DNA of 64,000 nucleotides from Ceratopteris richardii. Its lineage: Eukaryota; Streptophyta; Polypodiopsida; Polypodiales; Pteridaceae. Below the pieces are notes generated by a model. It worked only from the letters and a program-made list of their open reading frames with translations. It had not been told where the DNA came from and ran no database searches. The DNA lies in contig CM035412.1 in NCBI GenBank assembly GCA_020310875.1, positions 134,398,773-134,462,772 of the forward strand. The letters are read 5' to 3'. Both the position numbers and the translations under genes were made by a program. This document shows positions 1 to 9,909 of the stretch, in pieces; position 1 is the stretch's first letter; each line of letters begins with the position of its first letter.

Positions 1-400
1 AGCTTCTGCCCATCTGGTAGCGTAATGTGTGCAGGTTAGAATGTAGCGATTGTTGCTAAGAGTCGGTGGAGGTGTGATTGGTCCAATAAAATCAAGACCC
101 CACTTCTGGAAAGATTCCAAAGGTAATACAGGTTGTAGAGGAAAGAAGTGGCATTGTACTGGCTAGCCAGATCGTTGACAAGTGTCACATTGCTGCACAA
201 ACTGAACTACGTCTTTGTACATGGTAGGCCACCAAAGCCCACTTTGCAGAATTTTTCAATGCGTAAGATCTACTGCAAAATGTCCACCGGAGGGTATTGA
301 ATGCGCCATAGCAATAACCGAGTTTACTTCATGTGGTGGAATACAACGAAGTAAGACACTAGTATGATCTATGTAGTACAAGTGTCCTATAATCAACCGA
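1..400 (-). pseudogene. Integrase fragment (H2C2 zinc region and start of catalytic core)
   Basis: Read on the minus strand from about 330 down, the sequence shows a WWPTMYKD-type segment, a CDTCQ zinc-binding half and then a KWGLDFIGPI-type start of the DDE catalytic core. This is the standard N-terminal half of Ty3/gypsy integrase. At least one stop lies between the zinc region and the core (the TAG read near 161-165). The catalytic core is cut by the window edge, so the second Asp and the Glu cannot be assessed. Non-functional relic. Confidence 0.7.
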
Positions 401-426
401 AATCTACGACTGTAAACTGTAATTTT

Positions 427-960
427 CTACCGCATAGCAGGAGGAGTGAGAGTGGGAAGACATCCGTCAGTAAGGAAGGTTAATAACTGATCATAGTAGG
501 TAGGTGGCCTAGGAGGGTCTGCAGATTCGTCACGAGCCATTTCAGTAACATAAATTGCTGGTGTGGTGTCATCAACGCCCACCGGAGCTTCACCAGAGTC
601 CAACCGAGAGAGAAAATCTGCTAATGCATGTGCGGTGCCGGGTCGATGAATCACTTCATAATCGAACTCCTGTAGTAATAAAATCCAATGAGCCAAGCGA
701 CCTCCTAAATGTTGCTACCGGACCAGATATACAAGTGCGGCATGACCCACGTGAAAGGTGAATTTTCCGCCTAGCAAATAATGCCGGAATTTCTTCACAG
801 AGTACACCAATCCGAGACATTCTCTTTCGATCACTGAATAATTCTTTTCAGCCGAAGCTAGTCGATGACTAGCGTAATAGACAGGCTAGAATCACTTATC
901 AGTTTGCTGCATTAAAACACTTCCAATGGCTATATCCGATGCATCGACAAAGACATGGAA
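427..960 (-). pseudogene. RNase H fragment of Ty3/gypsy pol
   Basis: The open segment 427-696 on the minus strand carries the RNase H C-terminus and linker to integrase: MAHWILLLQEFDYEVIHRPG followed by ALADFLSRL. The catalytic start of the domain (FHVFVDASDIAIGSVL) lies upstream, at about 900-960, in the frame that continues from the reverse transcriptase. The piece between has a shifted frame. The product would degrade the RNA strand of the RNA/DNA hybrid during reverse transcription. This copy is broken. Confidence 0.75.
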
Positions 961-1523
961 CGTGCTTTCCCAATCTAGGGGTTGCAAAATAGGCGCCTGA
1001 GTCAATAATCCTTTTAAATGATCAAAGGCAGTTTGGCATTCTGGAGTCCATTCGAACTGTCGTGTAGTACTCCTCATTAGCCGATTAAGTGGTTTTGCCA
1101 AATGGGCTAACCACCGTAAATGGCGACCATGCCACCGAATCTGTCCTAGGAATCGCATAACTTCTTTTGGTGTGGTGGGCACTAGTGCCTGCAACACGGC
1201 TGCAACTTTGTCTGGGTCAACTTGTATGCCTTGCTCAGAAATAATGTGGCCAAGGATTTTGCCACAAGAAACCGCAAACACAGATTTTGTCGGATTCTTC
1301 GAAACAACACCGTAAATGATACAGGTGTGCCACAATCTTGCCGAATAAAGAAAAAGTCGTCCAAGTACACTTGCATAAAAGTAGTCAGATAGGGTGAAAA
1401 AATTTCTTGCATACACCGTTGAAATGTGCCTGGAGCATTCCTTAAGCCAAACCACATGACTTTACAAGCATACACACCCCAATTCGTAATGAAGGCTATT
1501 TTAGGTATGTCCTGCTCTGACAT
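892..1523 (-). pseudogene. Reverse transcriptase fragment of Ty3/gypsy pol
   Basis: Two overlapping minus-strand frames together cover the palm and thumb of a Ty3/gypsy reverse transcriptase. Frame 1182-1523 has VMWFGLRNAPGTFQRCMQEI and then VYLDDFFF, where the usual YVDD or YIDD catalytic box reads YLDD. Frame 892-1455 has GKILGHIISEQGIQVDPDKV, PTTPKEVMRFLGQIRWHGRH and the start of RNase H. The change of frame near 1290 shows at least one indel. The fingers region is missing, as the homology ends at about 1560. Confidence 0.8.
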
Positions 1524-1560
1524 GCGTACCTAGTTATAACCAATATAACCATCGAGAAAT

Positions 1561-1950
1561 GAATACATCTCATTTCCTATTTTTCATATACCACACGAAG
1601 CGAAAGGTCGTTGCAAAGTGATGTATCTGTTTATCAACTAATGAAAATACATTGCGGTGACTCTCTGGTGACGACAAGCGGGATCGCAGGACTGTCTGTC
1701 TGGGCGATTGCAGTCGGTGAAGTCATTGTAGCGCAGTATTCTTAAACTCTGAGTATTGTTGTTCTTATTGTTGTATAATTACATTTAATTTGTGATTGAT
1801 ATAGTAAGATTAAGTGTGGATAATAAGTATGCATAACGGAAAAGAATAACTCCTGCGTTATGTACGGTGAAAAGTGTTAACCTGAGTATGAACAGTAAAT
1901 CTGTGAGCAGACTAACTAGAGTCTTGATAGCAATTCGTATTAAATAGAGT
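1561..1950. other. Unassigned stretch between two gypsy remnants
   Basis: A low-complexity, AT-leaning sequence with no recognisable coding region on either strand, no LTR ends and no tandem repeat. It separates a minus-strand gypsy remnant from a plus-strand one, so it probably contains a decayed insertion junction, but I cannot place that junction. Confidence 0.5.
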
Positions 1951-1975
1951 TTTGAATGTTAAGGTACTACTGTTT

Positions 1976-2140
1976 ACAGAATTGTGGGGAGTTGTAATAG
2001 CTTTGAAGTGTGACAAAGAATACTTCATTGGAGCATATGTAATTGTGGAAACTGATTGTTTACCACTTCTCCATATGATTGTTAATTGCTCTACTCCTAA
2101 TGCTCGGATGGATTGCTTATATAAAATCAATCAATCTTGA
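1976..2140 (+). pseudogene. RNase H C-terminal fragment
   Basis: The translated segment has ELWGVVIALKCDKEYFIGAY and then VIVETDCLPLLHMI. This matches the late RNase H region in which a conserved Glu-Leu helix is followed by a ...ETDC... strand. It ends at a stop at 2138-2140. The N-terminal half of the domain is not recognisable upstream. Relic only. Confidence 0.6.
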
Positions 2141-2489
2141 GTCTCTTCACATTTCAAGAAAGGCAAATCAAATTGCTGACATGGTTTCATGAGCTAGGTT
2201 GGAAAATATCGAAGGAAGAATTGATGAAAAGAAAGAGAATTATATGTTTGCAAATATGAAGCTAATAACTTCACATTGGAATAATTCGATGAAGAGGAGT
2301 ACAAAGGAAATTGGAAAGATATTGGAAAACATTTGAGCCGTTTAGTTCCATAAAATGATTGGTCTCAAGCCAGATTTAGAGATATTAGGAAAAAAGCTTT
2401 CGAATTTTTCCTAGAAGATGGTTATTTATGGAGACATTCAAAAGGGGAGACTGTGAATCCTTATAGAGTTTTAGGATCGATATTATTAC

Positions 2490-2829
2490 AAAGACAACTT
2501 ATGAAAGAAATGCATGATACCATGTGGGCAGGACATAAAGGGTTCTTTGGAACCTATTTGCAAGACTTGTCAATTGCATTCATCAGTCAAACATCATGAT
2601 ATCCTACACTAGCTATCCCCCTAGCATTCACTACAAATGGATGGTTGATTTAGTAACAATGCCAATACGACTAAATAACATGTATTATATTGTTTTCGCT
2701 AGAGATGATTTAACAAATCATGTGGAAGGAAGATCATTAAGAACTAAATCAATCCATAATCTATGTAAACTTTTCTTAGAGGATGTCATATGTAGGTTTG
2801 GTTATGTGGATAAGATTGTAGCAGACTGA
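2490..2829 (+). pseudogene. Integrase zinc region and catalytic core, broken
   Basis: From about 2500 the plus strand reads LMKEMHDTMWAGHKGFFGTY, the His-His half of the integrase zinc finger. A shift follows, then the open segment 2596-2829 with HYKWMVDLVTMP (first catalytic Asp), a typical ARDDLTNHVEGRSLRTKS middle and FGYVDKIVAD, which holds the second catalytic Asp, directly followed by a stop. The region carrying the catalytic Glu lies near 2920-2960 and is badly degraded. Integrase would join the cDNA to the genome; this one cannot. Confidence 0.7.
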
Positions 2830-3364
2830 GGAGAATCGGATGCACTAGAGGAAACATAATTTTTAGCTAAACATGGGATTTTATTAGCCCTTACAACCAC
2901 ATTCAATCCAGAGGAAAATGTAAAAATTGAACAAGGACATGTGTGAATTGTTAAAGCTCTTGCAAAGGCATGTAAAGGAAATATCCATCACTGGTCCTAT
3001 TTCCTTTCATTTGCATTGCTCGTAGATTGTATGACATGTACGTGTAGGAATGGATTTATCCTAGATGAGCTAATATACAACCAAAAGCCAATTTATCCAA
3101 TAGAATCACATGTCCTCTCTTAGTTTATGTTGCCATGGAATATTAATCTGTCTTGAGAAGAACTCTTTTTCTTGAGAATGCAACATTTAGAACCCAGGCA
3201 AGAACGATTACAAGAAGTAAAGGAGAACTTGAAGGTCTCAAGAATAAAAAAAAAAGGTCTACTTTGATAAAAGACATTGGTTGAGATCAAAAGACATACA
3301 AGAAAATGATTGGGTCCTAGTATATGATAACACATTTGATACATGATATGAAGCTAGAAAGAAT

Positions 3365-3580
3365 TTGGTAAGACATTGGTTTGGCCCATACATTGTACAT
3401 AAAGCCAATGGCAATAAGAGTTATGTTTTAAAAAAGCTAGATAATACTGTTTTTAAAGTACCTTTCACTAGGAAAAGGATCAAGCTTCTTAAGAGAAGAG
3501 AAAATGAAGATTATGAGTTATTTGAAGATGAAGAAGTTGAGGAAAGTATTGAAAAAGATGAAGATGAAGAAGAAATATGA
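3365..3580 (+). pseudogene. Integrase C-terminal tail with acidic end
   Basis: The open segment begins VRHWFGPYIVHKANGNKSYV, the small beta-rich C-terminal region that follows the catalytic core in gypsy integrases. It continues VFKVPFTRKRIKLLKRR and then a strongly acidic tail rich in Glu and Asp up to the stop at 3578-3580. There is no chromodomain. The acidic tail was probably the end of the pol polyprotein. The start Met shown by the frame is internal, not a genuine start. Confidence 0.6.
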
Positions 3581-3796
3581 ATGGAACTTACATAAGTGGA
3601 TGCATATATTGATAAATGTATATAAACAATAATGATTAAAAGATGAATTTTTGATATGTCTGATAACAGAAATTGTGATGCATAAAAAGAGTGATAAAAT
3701 GTCAACTAATGTGCATGTGCAAGAGTGTGTGTAAGTATGTGTTAAGTAAAGTGAGTGTTTGTGTGTGTATGCATGTTGATGATTATATATAGATAT

Positions 3797-3930
3797 TGTG
3801 TGTGTGTGTGTTTAACCTTCTAATTGTTTTTTCTTGTGGGTATGTTTGAAAAGAGAGCAAGAGAGAGAGAGAGAGACAGAGAGAGAGTGAGAGAGAGAGA
3901 AAAAGAGAAATAGAGAGAGAGAGAGAGAGT
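3797..3930 (+). repeat. Microsatellites: (TG)n then (GA)n
   Basis: A TG run at 3797-3812 is followed at about 3852-3930 by a long imperfect GA run interrupted by single C, T and A changes. They lie just beyond the end of the gypsy pol remnant, as simple repeats often do in retrotransposon 3' regions. No coding capacity. Confidence 0.9.
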
Positions 3931-4654
3931 TGTTTAGTTGTTTAATCATGGATGTAAACTCTTCTACTGAAGTAGAAGCATCTTCTAGAATAGTTTCAAA
4001 TTGAACTAGGAATATACCTGTAGATCAACCTTTGACTCATACTTTTATTTCCACTTACCTGTTGCCCATGCTTGTGAATATTCTAGAAGAGGAAGAGAAA
4101 ATTGACAATTTTATCCTTGAATATTTGCTTCCTTTGGCAAAAAGTAATCTAAGAACTTGTGTATATGCATGTTTGTGAGTATGTTTACATTTTATTTCAA
4201 TAAAACTTTTAAGAGTTAAGCAGAATAGGACCAAGGATCGGAAGCTAGGAAGTTGGCAACCACGAGTGTAAATAAATAAATCAGGTAATGTCTTTTAAAG
4301 TTTTGAAATTATTTGTGTTTATCTATATATTACGAGGTTTTTGTTTTGATGCAGTGAAGCTCCTTAGGTGAGTGTCCGACAAAAGATGTTCAACAAAAAT
4401 TTCATCAATAAGAATTTGATCACCTTTCAAGAGGATTTGTATATATGTACATAATGTTATTTTGATTTAAATGTTTCTCATCATTTATTATAAATCATGA
4501 GTGCATGACTTGATCAAGTGGTGATGGTGGAGAAGGTAGCCAAAGCATGGAGTTGATAAAGCCTTCTTCATTAGCTATTTTGATTAAACTTTGATCTTTT
4601 TTTTGCACCATTTGTAGTTCCATTGCATCTAAAGTGTGCATATTTCAAGTTCAA
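3931..4654. other. Unassigned AT-rich stretch left of the LINE
   Basis: No coding region, LTR end or tandem array is recognisable. This is the left part of the target into which the LINE inserted; the right part resumes at 7845. It could be the decayed 3' LTR or 3' untranslated region of the gypsy remnant at 1950-3600, but I see no direct proof. Confidence 0.5.
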
Positions 4655-4669
4655 AAGAACACATGTTTT
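4655..4669 (+). repeat. LINE target-site duplication, left copy (15 bp)
   Basis: aagaacacatgtttt, identical to 7830-7844. The minus-strand poly(A), seen as a T run on the plus strand to about 4677, is continuous with its last four T. Direct evidence of target-primed insertion. Confidence 0.93.
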
Positions 4670-4677
4670 TTTTTTTT
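4665..4677 (-). other. LINE poly(A) tail
   Basis: A run of 13 T on the plus strand is the A tail of the minus-strand LINE; the first four T are shared with the target duplication. Beyond it the element's 3' untranslated end (atataaaggaagttcgg on the plus strand) begins. Confidence 0.9.
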
Positions 4678-7600
4678 ATATAAAGGAAGTTCGGCAATCG
4701 CCTACTCTCCCGGACTTGAATTAAATTAAGAAACAAAGGTACAAAAGAAGGGAACTAGTGCCCACGGGACCCCCCAAATCCCACAAAGCAGGGGAAACTT
4801 GGTTGATACCTAGGTTGCATTACAGAGAAGGTTGATCACCCTCTCATCGCCCTCATGCGGGGCCCACTTGGATTTGAGCTTGTCGTTGATCAACAGGAGG
4901 ACTTGATGGTGCCTGAAGGGGGGGGATTTCTTACTGTTGACAATCCTTTTGCCAAGGAGGAATAGAGATTTTTCAATCGACCACTCCCTGGGGGGGTCAC
5001 CGAAGTTGAGAGCACACCGCTCCCGCCAAATTTTCCACAGGACTTCCCCTCTGATTGCGTTCCAGAGAGCCGCAGAGCATCCAATCGCTTCTCCTAACAG
5101 GATTTGTTTCCAACTAAGCTGTTTCTGAACTCTGATTTTCAGTCCAACCCACTGCCAGATTCTGTAGGAGTTGGGGCAAGTAAGGAAGATGTGTGGTACA
5201 TCTTCGATTGCACGGTGGCAGCGTTTGCACCACGGAGGGATCCCACAAATTTTGCTTGCCTTATGGTTAGTCCAAATTCCCCGATGAAGAATTTGCCAAA
5301 GGAGGACCGACTTCTTAATCTCTATAAGTGGGTGCCAGATACCCATGAATTTCATGTCCCACCGAAGCCGCGTCCAAGATAGGCACCACTTCTTGTTGAG
5401 GCTGATCTGGAGGTCAGTCGTTTCTTTGATGTTCGGGATTTTGAGTAGACTATTTCCATTGTGCCATTTGAGACCACGCGCGTTTGGAGCATCATATCCC
5501 ATGAGAAGGCGCGTTTTGTGACGATCCCACGCGAGGCATCTGCTTTGCAAGGTGTTCCATTCTTCGTAGGAGATGTTTATGCGGGGGTCGATATCCTCGT
5601 AGTTGATCCAACTGTTGGTGTCATGTTTCCAGAGGTGTTTCCATTTTTTGAATCCTTTGTTCCATAACTTCTTGGCATTTTGCATGTTCCACGACTCCAC
5701 ACTCCGGATGCCATGTATCGGAAACCAGATAGAGTTGTTTTGTCTGATTCCGGCCGCCCACTTCCAGTCCTCACTGATTCTTGTGAAGCTTTTGACTTTA
5801 TTCCAGCCCTTCCAAAGAGAGCATACGAGATTGGAGCCTTTCGGGAAGACAGGTATCGGGGAGAATAGCAGGGTCATGATGTCAAGGTTCTTCCAGTTCG
5901 GGGACCCCTTGAGGGCCAACTCATTTTTGTTTCTGAAGATCAGCTTGGCCCACGAGGCCTCCCTATTGCACCAAGCTTTAATCATCCATTTGGCCGCCAG
6001 TTTGTTAGCCATACACCCAATGTCCAGGATGCCAAGTCCCCCGCTATCTCTAGGGCTGGTGCAGATGGTCCATTTGATTTTAGGCACCCCCCTTCTGTTA
6101 TGATCACCCGTCCAAAGAAAGTTTCTGCAGATGCTATTCAATTTGGACAGGCCTTGCTCATTCGGTCTCCAATAAGAAAGGAAATAAATGGTAGACGAGA
6201 GGAGGAACGTGTTGATAACCATCGCCCGTCCAGCGAGATTGATTTGCATGCCTCTCCAGTAATTGAGCTTGTTTTCAAGTTTGGCCAGCACCCAGTTCCA
6301 TCGCTGCTCCATAGAGACGCCAAACCCCAAGGGGATTCCCAGCAGCCGAAAGATCTGGCCCTGCGGAATGATTTGACAGCCATGATCAATGAGAAGGCCA
6401 GGTTGATGTCCCACAATGGCCCTAAAGGCGGTCTTATTGTGGTTGATTTTGGATCCAGAGGCCTCGCAAAAGGTATCAAGACACCTCCAGAAAGTCTCCA
6501 AGCTGGTGTTATCATTGTGAACGAACGCGTTCATATCGTCGGCAAAAAGTCTCATGATGATTTGACTGTGGTCGTGAGGTAGTTGGAGGCCTTTGATATT
6601 ACCAGCCTCCACATGATGAGCCACAAGTCTGCTCAGCCCCTCAGTGGCGATGGCAAAGAGAAGGGGGGCAAGAGGGCACCCTTGTCTAATTGATCTTTTA
6701 AGATGGATCGCCTTCGAAAGTTTGCCGTTAACGTTAATTTGAGTCGTTGCGTTGCCGAGAAGGGTCGCGATCATCTTGGTGAATTTCTGACTACATCCGA
6801 GGTCTTGGAGCGACTGCAGAATATAGTCCCATTCCAGCCTATCGTAGGCTTTGTCAAAGTCGATCTTTAGGAAGACCACATCTTGTTTAGACTCATTTGC
6901 AAATTGAATACCTTCCCAAATATCCATAATGGTTTCCAGGATGGACCTGCCTTTGATGAAACCTTTTTGGTCCTCACTAAGCCAAGATCTCAGGTGGCAC
7001 GCCAGTCTGTTGGCAATGACTTTGGCGATGATCTTGTATCCTGTTTGGAGCATCATAATTGGCCTCCAATTCTCGATTCTGTTTTTTTCCCCCTTCTTGT
7101 GAATCAGCTTGATAATTCCATTATTTATACAAGAAGGAAGAGCACCAAATTTTAGCGCTTCTTGCCAAACCATCCGAAGAGGGGTGGCAACCACCTGCTT
7201 GAAGGATTTAAAAAACTCATTAGTGAGTCCGTCGGGTCCCGGGCTTTTACCGAGAGGGAGGGCATCGATGACCTCAATGATTTCTGATTCAGAGATCGGG
7301 GCATGAAGCAAGGAGAGGAGGTTGGGTGGTATTCTCCGGGGGGAAACCCTGGAAATGGCAGCCATGCATTCCCTTCTATTGTGGGAGAGGGGGTTCGAGG
7401 TTCCCAGGAGTCTCGTGAAGTGCCCTTCGATGATGCCAAAGTTATCTTCTTCCGAGTTGCATACATTGCCATGTGGGTCAAGCAGAAGGGGGATCGTCTC
7501 TCTGTTGTGTTTCCTTTTAAGGATACTGCACATCTCTTTGGTGGGTTTGTCGGCTTTTCCAGCCCACCACTCCTTGAAGAAGATTTGCAAGTTTTTCCTT

Positions 7601-7829
7601 TGTATTTCTTCCTCGTATCTCAACGCTGCTCTGATTTTGCGGAGACCTTTCTGGGCTTGGTGTTTTCCTTTGTTCACTTCCTCCTCGAGTCGCCAGAGTC
7701 TGTGGAAAAGCGCTTCCCTATGAGCCCGCCGCACCGTCTCGAGCATCTTCTTAGTTCTGATCATGATCTTGCGAGACTTGTCGACCGCACTTCTCCAGCA
7801 CTTGGCTGGGGCCAAGCCAGAGGGAGAAG
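4670..7829 (-). mobile_element. L1-type LINE, 5' truncated, minus strand
   Basis: A non-LTR retrotransposon bounded by a perfect 15-bp direct repeat (4655-4669 and 7830-7844), with its poly(A) end at the left. The order on the minus strand is reverse transcriptase, a long connecting region, a C-terminal CCHC-type zinc domain, about 130 bp of 3' untranslated sequence and the A tail. The N-terminal apurinic-type endonuclease and any ORF1 are missing, so reverse transcription stopped early, which is the usual fate of L1 copies. The target site on the plus strand reads TTTT|AATT after the duplication, which fits the known L1 endonuclease preference TTTT/AA. The perfect duplication and unbroken frame suggest a recent insertion. 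Confidence 0.93.
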
Positions 7830-7839
7830 AAGAACACAT
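4810..7839 (-). CDS. LINE ORF2-like reverse transcriptase, N-terminally truncated but open (1009 codons)
   Basis: Once the reverse transcriptase of target-primed LINE retrotransposition. Residues about 185-300 hold the fingers (GKSPGPDGLTNEFFKSF, ENWRPIMML, GFIKGRSILE). Then come motif A (FLKIDFDKAYDRLEW), motif B (SIRQGCPLAPLLFAIA) and the catalytic box FADD at about 432-435 (6535-6546). A thumb and connecting region follows (FLLSSTIYFLSYWRPNEQ), then a zinc-type domain near residues 869-887 (WCKRC, with PHIFLTC). There is no stop or shift in 3 kb. The apparent start codon at 7837-7839 lies in the flanking target duplication, not in the element, so it is accidental. The true ORF2 began upstream with an endonuclease domain of roughly 250 residues that is absent. 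Alone it is probably not able to move, although the polymerase core looks intact. Confidence 0.9.
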   Translation of the reverse strand: MCSSSPSGLAPAKCWRSAVDKSRKIMIRTKKMLETVRRAHREALFHRLWRLEEEVNKGKHQAQKGLRKIRAALRYEEEIQRKNLQIFFKEWWAGKADKPTKEMCSILKRKHNRETIPLLLDPHGNVCNSEEDNFGIIEGHFTRLLGTSNPLSHNRRECMAAISRVSPRRIPPNLLSLLHAPISESEIIEVIDALPLGKSPGPDGLTNEFFKSFKQVVATPLRMVWQEALKFGALPSCINNGIIKLIHKKGEKNRIENWRPIMMLQTGYKIIAKVIANRLACHLRSWLSEDQKGFIKGRSILETIMDIWEGIQFANESKQDVVFLKIDFDKAYDRLEWDYILQSLQDLGCSQKFTKMIATLLGNATTQINVNGKLSKAIHLKRSIRQGCPLAPLLFAIATEGLSRLVAHHVEAGNIKGLQLPHDHSQIIMRLFADDMNAFVHNDNTSLETFWRCLDTFCEASGSKINHNKTAFRAIVGHQPGLLIDHGCQIIPQGQIFRLLGIPLGFGVSMEQRWNWVLAKLENKLNYWRGMQINLAGRAMVINTFLLSSTIYFLSYWRPNEQGLSKLNSICRNFLWTGDHNRRGVPKIKWTICTSPRDSGGLGILDIGCMANKLAAKWMIKAWCNREASWAKLIFRNKNELALKGSPNWKNLDIMTLLFSPIPVFPKGSNLVCSLWKGWNKVKSFTRISEDWKWAAGIRQNNSIWFPIHGIRSVESWNMQNAKKLWNKGFKKWKHLWKHDTNSWINYEDIDPRINISYEEWNTLQSRCLAWDRHKTRLLMGYDAPNARGLKWHNGNSLLKIPNIKETTDLQISLNKKWCLSWTRLRWDMKFMGIWHPLIEIKKSVLLWQILHRGIWTNHKASKICGIPPWCKRCHRAIEDVPHIFLTCPNSYRIWQWVGLKIRVQKQLSWKQILLGEAIGCSAALWNAIRGEVLWKIWRERCALNFGDPPREWSIEKSLFLLGKRIVNSKKSPPFRHHQVLLLINDKLKSKWAPHEGDERVINLLCNAT

Positions 7840-7844
7840 GTTTT
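7830..7844 (+). repeat. LINE target-site duplication, right copy (15 bp)
   Basis: Identical to 4655-4669. It supplies the ATG (read on the minus strand at 7839-7837) that opens the truncated LINE frame. The next plus-strand bases, aatt, give the TTTT|AA nick context. Confidence 0.93.
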
Positions 7845-8284
7845 AATTCCCATAGGTGCACTTCCATTTGCACAACGAAATGGACATGTAAATATCATGA
7901 ATAATAATAAATCCAACCCTGAGTGAAAATGAGAGAAATTGTGAGTGAAAACAAGAGTGATTGCACTTGAGAGTGGAGTTATGAATGGAGATCTTCTTTT
8001 AGTAGAAATCCTAAGAGTTTTTTCCATACTTGCACCATGGTTTTGAATGCTTGCATCTAGAGTACACATGCTTGAAGATGTATGTGCATGCAGTTTTGAA
8101 GTCCTTAGTTGCACATTCAATTGCACATTGAATGAATTAAAAATATGTTAAGAAAGTTTGCATTTTATAATGAGTAAGAAGCATCTTCATCGAGAGACAC
8201 ACATCCCTTTTAATTGCACCATGATTTTTGTTAATGAACTTAAAAGTATGCATGAATGGGGCCCACTACATGGTCGTGCATAGA
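7845..8284. other. Unassigned stretch between LINE and copia remnant
   Basis: AT-rich with several loosely repeated short words such as tgcac and catttgcac. No convincing coding region on either strand. The left part is the continuation of the LINE target. Near 8285 it gives way to the LTR end of the minus-strand copia element; the rest of that LTR seems lost. Confidence 0.5.
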
Positions 8285-8406
8285 AGTAACCCATTAGGGC
8301 AATAGTCATATATACAAGCTGGGGGGAAAAACCTACTAAAGAGGGAAAAAAGGTGCCCTGGTGGTCCTAGTGTGTTCACACCCATCCCCACCTACATATA
8401 TCAACA
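8285..8406 (-). repeat. Partial 3' LTR of copia F
   Basis: Reading the minus strand from 8406, the sequence starts tgttgatatatgtagg. It then follows the LTR of element A through the ...ccctctttag... and ...gccctaatggg... blocks before similarity stops near 8285. The family's LTR is 230 bp, so roughly the last 100 bp are missing or too diverged. A purine-rich tract (ccaagggggattt on the minus strand, 8405-8417) precedes it, as expected for second-strand priming. Confidence 0.8.
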
Positions 8407-8447
8407 AATCCCCCTTGGAAGTGATGCGGTGAACAATGAGCTGACAA

Positions 8448-9006
8448 TCATGTATAAGGAAGTGCAAAGCTATGTGGAATTAATCCACAAAAGGAAGTAA
8501 GCCCAAACTTTGTGGAAATCTTCAAACTCTCCCTAGGCAAAGCCTTTGTGAAAAGGTTTTTCAATGTTCTCCTACATGGGCACAAATGACAAGCTGATCT
8601 CTCTAGTAGAGAGCCTCTCCTTAACATAATGATAATGCACCTCAATGTGCTTAGTGCGAGCATGGAACACATGGTTCTTCACAAATGCCAATGCGCTCTG
8701 ATTGTGAGTGAAGATGGTGATGGTAGAAGACTGACGAATGCCCAAATCAGCCATAAGGTGCCTGAGCCACACACACTCAACAGTCACTGTGAAAGTTGCC
8801 CTATACTCAGCCTCACAATTGGAAGTGGCCATAGTAGGTTGCTTCTTGCTCAACCAAGATATGCATGAGCTACCAAGCATGAAGCAAATACCACTAGTGG
8901 ACAGATGAGTGTCATAGCAGCCCCTAGCGAGAATCAGAAAAAGAATGTAAATCTTGTGGTAGTGATCCCCCCTTGGGATAAAACAATCCAAGTAGCCGGG
9001 TACCAC
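8448..9006 (-). pseudogene. Copia F RNase H
   Basis: Minus-strand segments hold the copia RNase H: a degenerate ...GCYDTHLSTSGICFMLG, then SSCISWLSKKQPTMATSNC, EAEYRATFTVTVECVWLRHL, and the final [20 protein letters not shown] stretch. The end of pol (about 8448-8600) is in another frame. RNase H follows reverse transcriptase in copia pol and removes genomic RNA during cDNA synthesis. It is broken by shifts near 8600 and 9010. Confidence 0.85.
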
Positions 9007-9052
9007 TCAAGTAGCGAAATATGCACTTAACTGCCTGCCAATCTTTGATGCC

Positions 9053-9909
9053 TCAGCAACACATAAACCTGGTCATCTCTGAGATAGAAAACTGAATAAA
9101 AGGCTGAGTAATGCATAAGTAAATCAAGCATCCAACATCTTGCTGATAGAGAACAACATCAAATGCATCTGCAGCATCATGAAGACTCAATAGTAAACCT
9201 GTCTCCATAGGAGCGGCAATAGGTTTATAATCTTGAAGGCAAAAATGTTGCAATAATGTGTTAGTATATTTCATTCGACACAAAGCCATTCCACCATCAA
9301 CTTGCATAAACTGAATGCCCAAATAATGATGCAAATGCCCTAGAGTAGATATTTCAAATAAGGCATGCAAATTAGCCTTAAAATCACCAATATGATTGTC
9401 ATGAGGACAAGTGAGCAGCATGTCATCAACATTCCCAACAATGATCAAAAGCACATCATTAGCACGCTTAACATATAAGGTACTCTCAGTTGGAATGTTC
9501 TGAAAACCATGTGCAATCAGATAGGCATGTATCTTTTCATACCAAGCACGTGGTGCTTGTTTTAAATCATATAATGCATTCTTTAACCTGCACACGTGGT
9601 TTTCATGCCCTTTCTGCACAAAGCCAGAGGCTTAAAAACATACGCTTCTTCATGCAAGTCACCAATAAAAAATGTAGTTCTAATGCCCAACTATTGTACA
9701 ATTCAACCATGATGCGCTACAAGTGCATAGATGCTATGAACACTAGTCATTTGGCATGTAGGTGCAAAGGTCTCATCAAAATCAATGCACCTTTCCTGTA
9801 CATGACCCTTTGCAACAATCCTCCTCTTATACCTGTCAATTGTTCCATCAGGCTTAATCTTCAGGTTGTATACCCACTTAGTGCCAATGGCCTTCTTGCC
9901 ATGAGGCAA
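9053..9909 (-). pseudogene. Copia F reverse transcriptase
   Basis: Two frames cover the domain. 9703-9909 has KKAIGTKWVYNLKIKPDGTI and DFDETFAPTCQMTSV. 9053-9619 has [20 protein letters not shown]. The catalytic box occurs in IIVGNVDDMLLTCP, where the usual YVDD reads NVDD. HYLGIQFMQVDGGMALCRMK follows. The catalytic Asp pair is present, but the Tyr is replaced by Asn and the frames are disjoined near 9650, so the protein is dead. Confidence 0.88.

Larger units (their letters stand above)
1..1560 (-). mobile_element. Ty3/gypsy retrotransposon remnant (pol only, minus strand)
   Basis: On the minus strand this stretch reads, from high to low coordinates, reverse transcriptase, RNase H and integrase. 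That is the Ty3/gypsy order, since RNase H precedes integrase. The frame is broken by shifts and stops, and no LTR, gag or primer-binding site is visible, so this is the interior of an old copy running out of the window on the left. The right limit, near 1560, is where pol similarity fades; no target duplication was found. The RNase H tail (SRLDSGEAP) resembles the same region of the Athila-like element at 20326-37129, so the two belong to the same broad lineage, though not obviously to one family. Confidence 0.85.
1950..3600 (+). mobile_element. Ty3/gypsy retrotransposon remnant (RNase H to integrase C-terminus, plus strand)
   Basis: Plus-strand pol pieces appear in the order RNase H tail, integrase zinc region, integrase core and integrase C-terminal tail. 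The protein is unlike the Athila-like elements elsewhere in the window: its core reads KWMVDLVTMP and FARDDLTNHVEGRSL. It therefore represents a different gypsy lineage. No LTR pair, primer site or target duplication could be recognised. Numerous stops and frame shifts mark it as old. Confidence 0.75.

Noticed and set aside
4890-7926. Many plus-strand open frames opposite the LINE
   Set aside because: Shadows of the real minus-strand reverse transcriptase; none has recognisable domains.
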